In this document: one piece after another, positions 24,428-33,700 of the stretch
Numbering within the stretch: the stretch's first letter is position 1
How the letters are laid out: each line of letters begins with the position of its first letter
Assembly (NCBI GenBank): GCA_963728395.1
Contig: CAVSJJ010000004.1
Span: 124,001-188,000 of the forward strand
Source of the DNA: CAVSJJ01 sp963728395
GTDB lineage: Bacteria > Actinomycetota > Actinomycetes > Actinomycetales > Dermatophilaceae
Length of the DNA: 64,000 nucleotides
Reading direction: 5' to 3'
Program-made: the position numbers and the translations under genes
Notes under the pieces: generated by a model
Told to the model about the DNA's origin: nothing
Databases searched by the model: none
Seen by the model: the letters and a program-made list of their open reading frames with translations, nothing else

Positions 24428-25586
24428 TCAGGAACGTAGCGGAATCACCTGGGCGAGCTGGTCCGCCGCCAAGCCGGAGAGAGCCTCAGCGATGGCAGCA
24501 TCGCGCCCTTCGGCAGCGTGCTGGTAGCGAAGCGCTGCCACAGAGGTGCTGTGCCCCAGACGAGCCATGAGCTCGGCAAGCGTTGCCCCCGTCTGAGCGG
24601 CCAGCACGGCTGAGGTGTGCCGCAGATCGTGGAAGCGGAGGGCGGGGACGCCGGCCTCCGTCCGTGCCGGGATCCAGGCAGCCTTGTAGAAGTTGCCGTG
24701 GGCCCAGTGCGCACCGGAGAGGGTCGCGAAGAGGAGCGCGTTCCGAGATGCCCCGACATGGCGATCGAGGTGCACCTGAAGGCCCGGCACGACGTGCGGC
24801 GGCACGGCCACCTTGCGGACGCCGGCATCGGACTTCGGCCGCCCGATGACCTCGACCCGGTCGACCCGCACCACCGCGCGCCGGACGTGGATCACTGCAG
24901 CCGCGAGGTCGACGTCGCCTCGGCGCAGCTCGAAGACCTCGCCGAACCTTAGCCCGCACCACGCGGCGATGAGGACGGCTGCTCGGAGCCGCTCGGGCGT
25001 CGCCGCCACGAGAACCTCGAGCTGCGGAATCGACAGCGGCTCGATCTCACGTTCGCGACGAGAGATGCCGGCACCACGGATCCGGCAGGGGTTCTCCCCC
25101 GCCAGCAGCCCCTCCTCCTTCGCCTGCTCGAAGATGGAGCGGAGCAACGCATAGGCATGGGCTCGCTGCGTCGGGTTGCCCGGATCCATCGCCGAGTGCC
25201 AGGCGCCCACCTCGGCGGCGCGGATCGTGCGGAGCTGACGCTCCCCGACCGTCGGGTAGAGCACGCGCTCCAGCAGACCGTCGTAGAGCTTGAGTGTGCG
25301 CGGGCGCAATGGCTCGCCCCGGACCCGCCGACGGGACATCGCGCCCGGGCGCGTACTCCCGGAGGGTCGGAGCGGATCGCCTCGCTGCCGCCCGCGTCGC
25401 CGGCGGAGTCCAGTCGTCGCGGTCGGCCAGACGACGCTCCGCGATGAGCCACGCCTCGGCGTCCATCCGGTTCTCGAAGGTCTTCGGGGCCACGTACCGG
25501 CACATGTCCGGGCCCTGGTAACTCGCCTGGTACCGCTTCGACGGCAGGCGCCGGATGGCCCCGAAGCCGCGCCGCCTTGTCGCCAT
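24428..25586 (-). pseudogene. Tyrosine recombinase (phage-type integrase), frameshifted
   Basis: The N-terminal part starts at the ATG at 25586 (MATRRRGFGAIRRLPSKRY) and carries the SAM-like arm-binding region (RYQASYQGP...RMDAEAWLIAERR). The reading frame is then lost near 25340-25370, and the rest continues in another frame to 24428 with the core-binding domain and catalytic motifs AWCGLRFGE (Arg), LRFHDLRHT (His-x-x-Arg) and a final LGHSTSVAALRYQH with the tyrosine. The intact form would be about 385 residues. The gene lies next to attR, as expected for the island integrase. A sequencing error or programmed shift cannot be excluded, but no slippery sequence is evident. Confidence 0.78.
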
Positions 25587-25600
25587 ACTGTGCTCCGAGT

Positions 25601-25667
25601 CGTGCACTATACGTGCAACAAGGGTGGCCACCGTGTCCACTCGTGTCCACAACGAAATACGTTGTGG
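25601..25667. promoter_or_regulatory. Repeat-rich leader of the integrase gene (arm sites and operator)
   Basis: Upstream of the integrase start lie CGTGCACT and CGTGCAACAAG with starts 11 bp apart (25601 and 25612), matching the pair near attL. Next come two GTGTCCAC words 10 bp apart (25633, 25643) and an inverted repeat CCACAACG-N5-CGTTGTGG (25647-25667). The set looks like integrase arm sites plus an operator that controls int. Confidence 0.5.
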
Positions 25668-25728
25668 CGCAGTCTTACTGGCATGTTCTTGACCTGACCA
25701 GAGCGATGGCTGAAACCCCGCTGTAGAA

Positions 25729-25780
25729 AGGTTCGAATCTGCCGGGGGCGCCCAGCCGCAGTCCTGATGACCTGCGGCTT
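25729..25780. repeat. attR: second copy of the tRNA-Arg 3' end
   Basis: The 52-nt block matches 22508-22560 except for one missing C in the T-arm part and one G-to-T change. It is followed by a 12-nt tandem duplication (CCTGCGGCTTGG twice, from 25771). No 5' half of a tRNA is present here. The stretch 25781-26020 beyond it holds no gene I can support. Confidence 0.88.
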
Positions 25781-26020
25781 GGCCTGCGGCTTGGCCTGCT
25801 CGCCGGCAGTGCTCCGCCGGCTGCCCGCGTCTCTCGCGCCTTGCGGCTCCGCACCTCGCTGACGTACTGCCGGGGGCGGGACCCGGACTCCTCACGAGCC
25901 GCGTTCCCTGCCCTCGCCTCCATTGTCACGAGGATCGCACCGAACTTTGGATAGACAAGGTTCTACCGAAAGTGGTCGCGACGATCGCCGCCGCGGGCGC
26001 GTCCGGGCTACTTTGGCGGG

Positions 26021-26548
26021 ATGTCGGTTGCGCCCGTGTTCGACTTCGCCGCGTTCTTCAGTGCCGTCGATGCCGAACGTGACCGGCGCGGCCTGGGCTG
26101 GTACGACGTGGCCGACGAGCTGTGGGAGCAGTCCGAGCAGCTCAACGCCGAGCGCGATGACCATCCGCCGTGTGGCGGCGCCGTTGGACGCTTGGGCGAG
26201 CGGGGGGCCACGTCCTGCTAGTACGCCCTGTTCATGTTCCGCTGGCTGGGCCGCCCACCCGAGGACTTCCTGGTCGGTCGGCCCCGTCAGGTCGGCGACA
26301 CCGCACTCCCCCAGGCGGGTCCGGACAGCCGGCTGCGCTGGCACCTCCCGCAGCTGCACGAAGCGCTCAACGAGGAGCGACGCGCGCGCGGGCTGACCTG
26401 GGCCCGGCTCGCGCAGGATCTGGGCTGCACCCCCGGCCGGCTCACCAACCTGCGAGCGGCGCGGATGGCCGACCTGGAACTCACGATGCGGATCACGCAG
26501 TGGCTGCGACGCCCCGCAGCGGACTTCATCCACCCCGCGAGGTGGTGA
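26021..26548 (+). pseudogene. Two-part XRE-like helix-turn-helix regulator broken by an amber codon
   Basis: The frame from 26021 to 26548 encodes about 175 residues with two related HTH-like parts: AERDRRGLGWYDVADELW near the start and NEERRARGLTWARLAQDLG in the second half, ending HPARW. It is interrupted by TAG at 26219-26221, in the same frame, between GERGATSC and YALFMFRWLGRPPEDF. A single C-to-T change of CAG (Gln) would explain it. Both parts otherwise look intact, so the break is recent or the downstream half is translated alone from the ATG at 26234. Confidence 0.65.
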
Positions 26549-26965
26549 ACGGACGGCTCCCGCGGCCGAGTGGGCCGTCGGCGCACGGCCCGGGCGAGGT
26601 GGGCGCGTATTGGACCCAAGACCGTCGTGCGCCGCATCGTCGAGGCGCGGCGAGCCGAGATCGACGCGGCAGCACGATAGGCCAAGTGGCGAGGGGGCAG
26701 GTGGCGCCCTCGGCGCAGACCCTCATCCTCGGGTCCGGTCCCCCAGGCAGGACCCATGAGTTCGGCCACTCGGCGTTTCTGAGCTGGCCGTCCCGGCAGA
26801 GAATCGAGCCGTGGCGCGCGGTGAGACGTCCCAGTTCGCCCTCGTCCGGCACACCTGGGCTTCCCTGGCCGGACCCGACACCGTCCTGTCCATCGGTCTG
26901 TCATCGCCGGGGAGGCGACGTTGGGCGTGCTGGTCCTGTTCGGTGGGCGGCGCATGGAGAGCGTG
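26549..26965. other. Gene-free stretch with possible fragments
   Basis: No complete gene is supported. On the plus strand a short tail, GPKTVVRRIVEARRAEIDAA (to a TAG near 26680), has coding-like character and may be the C-terminus of a lost gene. Nothing else is recognised. Confidence 0.35.
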
Positions 26966-27688
26966 ATGACATCTCGGAACGTCACGCAGCGCCGGCCCGA
27001 TGACGGACGAGCCGACGGGAGGGCACGGGCGTCTCGCCGACTCGGGATCGTCGTGGGACTGGCCGCGTTCAGTGCCGCCTTCGTGGTCCTCGACCAGGCG
27101 TATGTCCACATCGTCAGCGACCACGTCACCGCGGAGGACGGGTCGATGGCAGGGGCGACGTGGTACGGCCTGGCGTCCCGACTCCACCTGATCCTCCCGC
27201 TGCTGGTCCTGGCTCTCTGGCTGCCGCGGCCCCTGGGCTTCCGGGTCGGACGGATCCGCCGCAACTGGCGAATCCTCCTGCTCTTCCTGGTCTCCAATGT
27301 GGGCATCGTCGGCGGCTACCTCATCCTCAGCGGCAACACCACGCCGTACAGCGGGAACGAGTGGCTACTGACCGAGGTCGTCATCGTGCCGCTCCTGGAG
27401 GAGACGATGTGGCGCGGCGCCGTGTTCGCCATCCTCTTGGGTGGCTTTCGACGCATCCGGGCCGGGAACGGCGCGACCATCTGCGCGGTGTGGTCGAGCG
27501 GCCTCGCCTTCGGGCTGGTGCACTGTGCCAATGCTCTGGTTGGGATCCCCGGGGAGTTCGTCGCGGTGCAGGTGCTCAACGCGGCAGTCTGGGGCATCGT
27601 CTATGGCTACGCTCGCGCCCTGACCGGCAGCATCTACCCGCCCATCGTCCTCCACGCAGCCATGAACCTCGTGGTGGTGCTCCTGTAG
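26966..27688 (+). CDS. CPBP-family intramembrane protease (CAAX-protease-like)
   Basis: The gene encodes a 240-residue membrane protein with six to eight hydrophobic segments and the three Abi/CPBP motifs: EETMWRG (two glutamates and arginine), FGLVHCANAL (histidine) and HAAMN near the C-terminus. The family members are intramembrane glutamate-type endopeptidases; in bacteria some protect against self-made bacteriocins. The ATG at 26966 is preferred for its GGAG ribosome site; earlier in-frame starts at 26921 and 26954 are possible. It is the only intact enzyme gene between the island and the ArsR gene. Confidence 0.82.
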   Translation: MTSRNVTQRRPDDGRADGRARASRRLGIVVGLAAFSAAFVVLDQAYVHIVSDHVTAEDGSMAGATWYGLASRLHLILPLLVLALWLPRPLGFRVGRIRRNWRILLLFLVSNVGIVGGYLILSGNTTPYSGNEWLLTEVVIVPLLEETMWRGAVFAILLGGFRRIRAGNGATICAVWSSGLAFGLVHCANALVGIPGEFVAVQVLNAAVWGIVYGYARALTGSIYPPIVLHAAMNLVVVLL

Positions 27689-28195
27689 TCCCGAGGATTC
27701 ACCGGGTTCAGTACGCCCCCGGATACGACGACCCTCGCGCCTGCACCGGGCAGGCAGGGGCATGCACTCTCCCTGCTCGACACCGGAGTCATCCGGTCGG
27801 CTTCCCGGGTAACCGCACAACCCGGTCGGGTCTGCTGCACGGGTGTGACGGTGCGGCCACCACGGGAGCGGCAGCGTTCTGGTCGACCAACCTGCTGATC
27901 TCCCTGACACCCGGTGCGGCCGCGTACCGGTCGGCGCTGTCGATCCGCCACCTCCCGATGACTCTCGAGGCGGCGGGTCGGGGGCCTGGTCCTCGCCGGC
28001 GCCGTCGCGCTGATCCTGGTGCGGTTCGGGGACCGGGTCCCGGGTGGGGGATCCGTGCGACGGGCGCTGTTCCTGGCAGCGTGCGCATTGGTCATCGTCA
28101 CGGTGGTCGTGGGGGCGCCCGCCAAGGTCGGCGCTGACCTCGACGAGCCCGGCCGGCAAGCCCGGCCAGGCCGGACCGGGGCACCCAGCAGGGTG
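27689..28195. other. Mosaic of gene fragments, no intact gene
   Basis: Around 27870-27945 the plus strand encodes FWSTNLLISLTPGAAA, which resembles the N-terminus of LysE-type exporters, but the similarity stops at once. From about 27985 another frame gives a hydrophobic, membrane-like stretch (LVLAGAVALILVRFGDR and on). These look like joined remnants of deleted genes. Confidence 0.35.
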
Positions 28196-28840
28196 GCCCG
28201 GCGGCATCGTCGACAACGAGCCGATGTTCCGGGCCGGACTCGTCGCAGCCCTCGCGTCGTGCATCCTCTTCGTCACCACCGCGTGGCCCTCTGGGTGCTG
28301 CTTCGCCCCGTCAACGCCGCCGCGGCCCTGCTCCTGCTGGTGCTCACTGCCGTCGGGATCGCCCTCCAGTGCGTCAGCTACCTGCCTCTCCTCGCCGTCC
28401 TCACCCAAAGGGAGATCACCCCGGCACCGCAGGGCCTGACCGGAGCCGAGCTCGATGAGCCAGCGGCGGTATCAGTGACCACCTTCCAGGTCGGCTTCGT
28501 CACGGCGCAGTTCTTCTTCGCCGCTTGGCTCTTCCCCCTCGGCTGGCTCGTCCTTCGAAGCGGGTTCCTCCCCCGAGCCCTGGGCTGGCTCCTCCTCCTC
28601 CTCCTCCTCGACGGCATCGCCGTGCTCATCTGGTTCCTGCAGGCCCTGGTTGCCCCGGACCATCCCGCGATCAGCTACCCGATGTGGGTCATCGGGTTCG
28701 TCGCCGAAGTGGGCCTCGCTCTCTGGCTTCTCATCAAAGGCACCCACCCCGAGACACCCAGCCGCCACCTCCCGGCACCGCACGTTGCCGGGAGCTACAC
28801 CGGCGCACCCAGCCCGGGACGCCCCCAGGCAGGCCGGTAA
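28196..28840 (+). pseudogene. DUF4386-type membrane protein, frameshifted
   Basis: The N-terminal part (GGIVDNEPMFRAGLVAALAS) is in one frame and from about 28280 the match continues in another (ALWVLLRPVNAAAALLLLVL), with the family end AAWLFPLGWLVLRSGFLPRA and ALWLLIKGTHP. One missing base near 28275-28285 would restore a single frame. The first membrane segment of the family is also absent upstream. Several membrane segments and the family motifs survive, so the loss is recent. Confidence 0.62.
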
Positions 28841-28925
28841 CGCGACGGCCCGGCCCACCTCGTCGAGCACCCGGTGGCCTGGTAGGCCTTCCGTGCGACT
28901 CGGCAGGAACGGGGGCGATGACGAT

Positions 28926-28957
28926 CGTGATAGGCAAGCAATGACTTGCCTATCACG
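28926..28957. promoter_or_regulatory. Operator palindrome upstream of the ArsR gene
   Basis: Perfect 13-bp arms (CGTGATAGGCAAG and its complement) flank a 6-nt spacer. The right arm contains TATCAC, 6 nt before the ATG at 28963, so the operator overlaps the likely -10 of a leaderless promoter. Autorepression by the ArsR protein is the simplest reading. Confidence 0.7.
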
Positions 28958-28962
28958 GCCCG

Positions 28963-29277
28963 ATGGCCGACATGTTCCGTGCTCTCGACGACCCGACGCG
29001 TCGCCTGATCCTCGACGAGCTCTGCGCCGGCGACGAGAAGACCTTCTTCGAGATCTGCTCGCTACCGACGACCAGGCCTGCGGTGGTACTGACGCGACAG
29101 GCGATCTCCCAGCACCTCGGCGTCCTGGAATCCGCCGACCTCGTGGCGACTCAGCGGCGGGGTCGCTCGAAGTTCCACTACTTCAACCCCGAACCGCTCT
29201 CCGAAGTCGTCCACCGATGGCCCATCAGAGAAGGAGAGGACGATGAGAATCGACCTGACCAGCGTGGACGTCGATGA
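28963..29277 (+). CDS. ArsR/SmtB-family transcriptional regulator
   Basis: The gene encodes a 104-residue winged-helix repressor: MFRALDDPTRRLILDELC, the recognition-helix region LTRQAISQHLGVLESADLV and the wing TQRRGRSKFHYFN. No ELCVCDL-type metal motif is present (EICSLP occupies that site), so it is probably not a metal sensor but of the class that controls glyoxalase or START-domain genes. It overlaps the start of a truncated VOC gene, the usual partner of such regulators. The operator palindrome directly upstream suggests self-control. Confidence 0.85.
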   Translation: MADMFRALDDPTRRLILDELCAGDEKTFFEICSLPTTRPAVVLTRQAISQHLGVLESADLVATQRRGRSKFHYFNPEPLSEVVHRWPIREGEDDENRPDQRGRR

Positions 29278-29638
29278 CCAGCGAGCCGCCCTCGACTTCT
29301 ATGTCGATGCCCTCGGCTTCACCCCGCACCGGGACGTCCCGATCGGGGAGGACTCCTGGCCCACCGTCGTCTCTCCGGATGCAGCCGATGGCAGTGAGGC
29401 GATCGGTTCCGTCCGCACGACAGCCCTGACTCTGCAGGACGAGCGATGGGCGCCGAAGAGACGCAGTCAGATGCGGCTGTTGACCTGGGCTTGCGGCCTG
29501 GCGTCCCCCGAAAGTGGCGTGAGTTCGCTTCGATCGTCGGCGCGCACGTGGTCGCGGACCGGCCGCGCCATCATCGGCACCGCTTGTCCGAAGAACAGAG
29601 CGCTCAGTGCAGCGGCGTGTAGAGGCCCAGCGGGGTAG
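29243..29638 (+). pseudogene. VOC/glyoxalase-family gene, truncated
   Basis: The first 52 or so residues (DVDDQRAALDFYVDALGFTP, then WPTVVSPDAADGSEA) match the N-terminal beta-alpha module of vicinal-oxygen-chelate proteins. From about 29398 the sequence no longer resembles the family, and the frame overlaps the 3' end of a minus-strand gene. The second metal-binding module is missing, so the product cannot be a working dioxygenase or glyoxalase. It starts inside the ArsR gene (35-nt overlap), a remnant of an ArsR-VOC pair. Confidence 0.65.
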
Positions 29639-29904
29639 GTGAACAGCACGAGGGCATAGATGACCGCACCGATCAGCGAGGTGACCACGACAAACGCCCG
29701 CGCCACTCGGCTCCGCCGGCGCACCACCAACGACAGCAGCAGCACCCCGACCACGAGCCAGAAGACCTTCTGCCCGTCCTGGCCCTCGCCGAAGTCCGTC
29801 AGCGCGACCTGCGCCGCGAGGAAGATCCCCGACAACGCCGCATACGCGGTCACGGGACGACGCCGGGAGGATCGAACCCGGACACCTCGGCTCGCCCCCA
29901 TCAT
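29467..29904 (-). CDS. Small membrane protein, unknown function
   Basis: The gene encodes about 145 residues with four predicted membrane segments (about 16-32, 42-60, 66-88 and 92-110), a basic N-terminus and a polar C-terminus rich in Arg and Asp. The start at 29904 (MMGASRGVRVRSS) is chosen by topology; the frame is open further upstream. No family is recognised. It lies 55 nt after the unknown gene at 29960-30547 on the same strand, so the two may be cotranscribed. Confidence 0.5.
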   Translation of the reverse strand: MMGASRGVRVRSSRRRPVTAYAALSGIFLAAQVALTDFGEGQDGQKVFWLVVGVLLLSLVVRRRSRVARAFVVVTSLIGAVIYALVLFTYPAGPLHAAALSALFFGQAVPMMARPVRDHVRADDRSELTPLSGDARPQAQVNSRI

Positions 29905-29959
29905 GGTCGCAAACCTACTCCTCAAGCGGTTGGGGCGACACCGACGCAGGGCCGCAGGC

Positions 29960-30547
29960 TCACCTCCTGGGCGCGAAGGGATACACCTCGCCGAGAACGG
30001 CACCACCCGTGCCGTTGACGATCACTCGCGGTGATCGTCGCGTGGCCGAAGCGAGGATGACCTGGCCGTGCCAAGGCACCACGAGCGTCCGGTCGTCGAC
30101 CGCGAGCGAGCCCACCTCGGCGCTGGTTCGCAGGACCACATATCGAATCCAGCGACCACTCCAGGGCCATCGATCCGCACCCCCTTGGCCGTCATGGACC
30201 CCGCCGCCGGGACCGAACGCGATGACTCCGGGATCGATCCCGCTACCCGCTGCTTCTGGCAGGCCGAGGCACTCCGGCAGCCGGGGGGGACGCGGGTCGA
30301 GCAGATGATCGTCACCCGTACCGCCGCCACCGCCGAGCAGGTGCCAGCTCGGGCCGAGCTTGCTCAGGACCCAGGCCTCCGACAGGACGCACCCGACCCC
30401 GCGCCGGGCAAACAGGGTGACCGCGACGTCGCCCGCGACGTCGACAGCCATCGGAGCGAACCGACGACGCCGGCTCAGCCGAAACACCGGCTCCACGTGC
30501 CGGGACTCAATCATGCGGACGCTCTCAGCGAACGCGTCGTAGGCCAC
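29960..30547 (-). CDS. Uncharacterised cytoplasmic protein
   Basis: The gene encodes about 195 residues that I do not recognise. It has regularly spaced hydrophobic beta-like strands (FRLSRRRRFAPMAVDVAGDV, RYVVLRTSAEVGSLAVDD, TLVVPWHGQVILASATR) and a Gly/Pro-rich middle, with no membrane segment or signal. The GTG at 30547 lies 6 nt after a TAGCAT box and fits a leaderless start; the GTG at 30553 is the alternative. Codon pattern supports real coding. Confidence 0.5.
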   Translation of the reverse strand: MAYDAFAESVRMIESRHVEPVFRLSRRRRFAPMAVDVAGDVAVTLFARRGVGCVLSEAWVLSKLGPSWHLLGGGGGTGDDHLLDPRPPRLPECLGLPEAAGSGIDPGVIAFGPGGGVHDGQGGADRWPWSGRWIRYVVLRTSAEVGSLAVDDRTLVVPWHGQVILASATRRSPRVIVNGTGGAVLGEVYPFAPRR

Positions 30548-30702
30548 GTCCACATGCTATGAGGGCTCGGAGTCGAGGACCTTCGCGTCGGGGCCGACGC
30601 CCTGCACGCGACCACCGCCTTGGGTGCGGCGGAGGGCAACCGCGGCCTGCGGGTGGTCTCCCCGAAGGTCGGAACACCGCGAGGGCGTCCCGGGGGACGA
30701 GG

Positions 30703-33700
30703 TCAGTGGGCGATGACGACACCGTCGATGTGGACGGCCCGCCACGAGGCGGTCCGAAGGGAGAGCGTGCCGGTCCGCGTGGTCGGCAGCGTGGGGAGCC
30801 AGCGGAGCTGTCGGTTGCGGGTCGCGCTTGAGGTGAGGGACACGCGCCCGATCTTCGTGCTGCCGAGGTAGACATCGACGGCGCCGCAGGCTGCGCACGT
30901 CGTCGCGAGGACAGCGATTCGGCGCGTCGAGACCTTCGTTCGGGTCAGCCTCAGTCCCGTCCGGTGCGCGCTCGTCAGGGTCCCGTACAGGGCGCCGGAC
31001 GATGTGCGCCGGCTCCATCCCGAGGATGCGGACAATGACCGGTCGTCGAGCGTGACGGCGGCGCATCGTTCGGGGCCCCAGGCGCCGACATTGCCGGCCC
31101 CGTCGCGGACCCGGACGGACAGGCAGTAGGCGAACCCAGGTGTCACCGCCATCGTCGCCGACCGTCTGGTCACTCCTTGGAGGGAGGCGGGGTAGTAGCG
31201 GCTTGCGTAGCCGGCCGTGGAGGTGGCGCGCCGTATCCGGATGTCGTATCTGTCCGGCCCGGAGCCGCCGCTGTCGGTTGCCGACCAGGAGACGGACAGC
31301 AGGCGACCGAGTACGACGGAGGGGACCGACGGGGCGGCCGCCACGGGAGCGGCGGCGTCGACGCGCCAGGTGCGGCTCGTGGTGCCGACCGCACCGGAGG
31401 GGTCTGTGACCTCGACGGTCGCGGTATGCGTACCGGCGCTGAGGCGCCCCGGTCTCCACGAGGCGGCGCACGCCGTCCACGCGCCGGCATCGACGCGGCA
31501 CCGGGCGACGAGGCCGCCCGGCTGGTCGTCCGGGTCGCTCCACGCGACGGTCAGGGTCGGCGTGCTGGCCGTCCACCGGGGGACGGAGATGGTGGCCGTC
31601 GGGGCGGACGAGACCGGATCCCACCAGGCGGCGTCGGCAGCGACGGGCAGGGTAGCCACGAGCGCCGGGGTGGTGGGCGAGAGGTCGAACAGGCGGCTCA
31701 CGCCCCCGTTGGTGTAGGGAGAGGCCGCCACGAAGAGATAGCGACCGGTGGGGTCGTAGCGCACACCGAGGGCCAGCGGAACGCCGGCGACGAATCGCGT
31801 GCCGGAGCCGGTCCCGGTGCTCGTCAGCGTGGTCTCGTAGATCTGCTGGTCCCAGTATGCCGCGTGGGCGATGTAGGCGAGGCGTCCGCTCCGGGACACG
31901 GCGATCGCGTCGATGCCGCCGTGGGCGAGAACCGTGGTGCGCGACCCCGTCTTGGGGTCGACTCGGACGATCCCCGCGCTCGAGACTGCCAGGAGCTTCC
32001 TCCCGTCCGGCTGCCACACGGCACCTGAGAGGTCTTCGCTGCCCGGCACGTCCACGACGGTACCGGAGCCCGGGTCGAGAAGGACCAGACCACCGGCCTG
32101 GTCAACGGCGGCTCCGCCGGCTCGGTGGGGGCGGGTCAGCACAACCTGCGTGCCATCGGGCGAGACGTCGGGGTGTCCATCGGGGTAGGTCCGGATGTCG
32201 CGCCCGCCGCTGCCGCCCGTCGGTGTCGCCGTCGCGACATACCCGTAGGACAGACCAGCGAAGGCGGTGACGACGCCTGTGCGGTCCGGGAGGGCCGAGA
32301 GCCCGATGGCGCGCCACGAGGAGTCCGGGTCCGGATAGCCGAAGGTACCTCCCGGCGCCCAGCCGTCGTCGGGATTGACCGACAAGATCCCGGTATCCGT
32401 GGCGAGGAGCAGCCAGGAGGTGGGCACATGGACCGTGATCCAGGGACTCGGCAGCTCTCGGCCGTCGGTAGTCAGGGCCACGACACGCAGAAGGTAGGTA
32501 CCGTGGGGCAGATCGCCGATGTCCCGCGACCACGTTGCGACGGGATACGACGTCGACATCGTGGCCAGGACGGTCGGACCCGACGGGTCCTGACGCTCGA
32601 CGCGGTAGCCCGTGACGATGCCGTCGGAGACGGACGGCGGTATGGACCAGCTCAGGCCCACCCCGCGAGCGGCGGCCGTCACGCTCGGGGCCGGCTGACC
32701 ACGCCCCGCCAGCTGACCGACCACCGTGCCCGCCTCGATCGCGCCCGTCGTGGAATGCAGGACGAGGAGCGAGCGCGACTCCAACCGCGCGTCACCGGCC
32801 GGTGCGAAGCGAAGAGTCGCGGTGCAACTCGCGCCGGGATCGAGGTCTCCCGAACAGGTCGTCTCCCGAACGGTGAGGGCCGAGTCACCGGCGGAGTAGG
32901 GCAGCAGGTCGACGCCGTCGACGTCGAGCGACGCGCTCCCCTCGTTCACCAGGGTCGCGACAGCCACACCGTCGGCACCCGGCGCGACGGTTGCCACCGC
33001 GGGCGCCGGCATCCGGGGCAGTGCGACTGGCTCAGGGGTGCCCCAGCGCAGTGCCACGGTCAGTCGGTGGCCGTTGGCGCACCTGACGTCCGCATCGAGA
33101 CTCTGCGCCGCGAGCCCGGCAAGCCCGAAGGCCGTCCGCGAGACGGTCAGCTGCCCCGAGGTGGCCAGGCACCAGGCCCCGGCACGTGCGCGAAAGGGGA
33201 CCTCGCCGTCAGCACCGCCGACGGCATACGTGCCGTCCGGGAGCATGACGAGGTCGACCGAGCGCCACCAGTCGAGGCCCACGGCGTCGGCCCCTCCGGC
33301 GCGGTCCGTCAACCCGGAGTCGGCGACCACGCTGTCGAGGGAGAGGTCGGTGAACGGCGGCGTGATCGCGGCGGTGTCCCACACCATGACCAGGGCAGTG
33401 CGCGCCCCGTCGTAGGGGCCGTCCCACGGTGGCCGGGTGACCGGGTCGGATGTCCCGCTCGCATCGCTCGCCCCGCCCGCCGCGACGGAGGTCACGGCAT
33501 ACGTCACTGGTTCGCCTGCTGGAGCGCTCCTGTCGTCGTAGCTCCACGCGCTCGAGCTCGGCGCCGTCGGGATGGTGACCGAGACGGTGCCGGAGTCCGG
33601 GCCGCTGCGGGTGAGCAGGTATGAGGTCGGGGCCGGCGCCTCCGCGGTCACCGGCCCGCGCTGCCACCGCACCCGGACCCCGTCGACATAGCCGGTCGCC

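Larger units (their letters stand above)
22508..25780. mobile_element. Small genomic island integrated in tRNA-Arg(CCG)
   Basis: The island is bounded by attL (22508-22560) and attR (25729-25780). It carries a possible small ORF, a small HTH protein, a VapBC pair and, beside attR, a tyrosine integrase transcribed toward the interior. Candidate arm sites (CGTGCAAC repeats 11 bp apart) lie near both ends. The integrase is frameshifted, so the element is probably immobile unless helped in trans. The window octamer GTATGCCG is absent here, fitting foreign origin. Confidence 0.82.

Noticed and set aside
24428..25586. Programmed frameshifting in the integrase
   Set aside because: Transposases use slippery A- or T-runs for this; none is visible near the frame change, and tyrosine integrases are not known to need it. 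Decay or sequence error is simpler.
25729..25780. A second tRNA-Arg gene
   Set aside because: Only the T arm, acceptor 3' side and trailer are present, with a deleted base; there is no D arm or anticodon arm. It is the attachment-site copy.
29860..29900. tRNA-like T-loop word (GGATCGAACCC) on the plus strand
   Set aside because: It does not match the GGATTCGAACC consensus and no cloverleaf can be folded around it; it lies inside a membrane protein gene.
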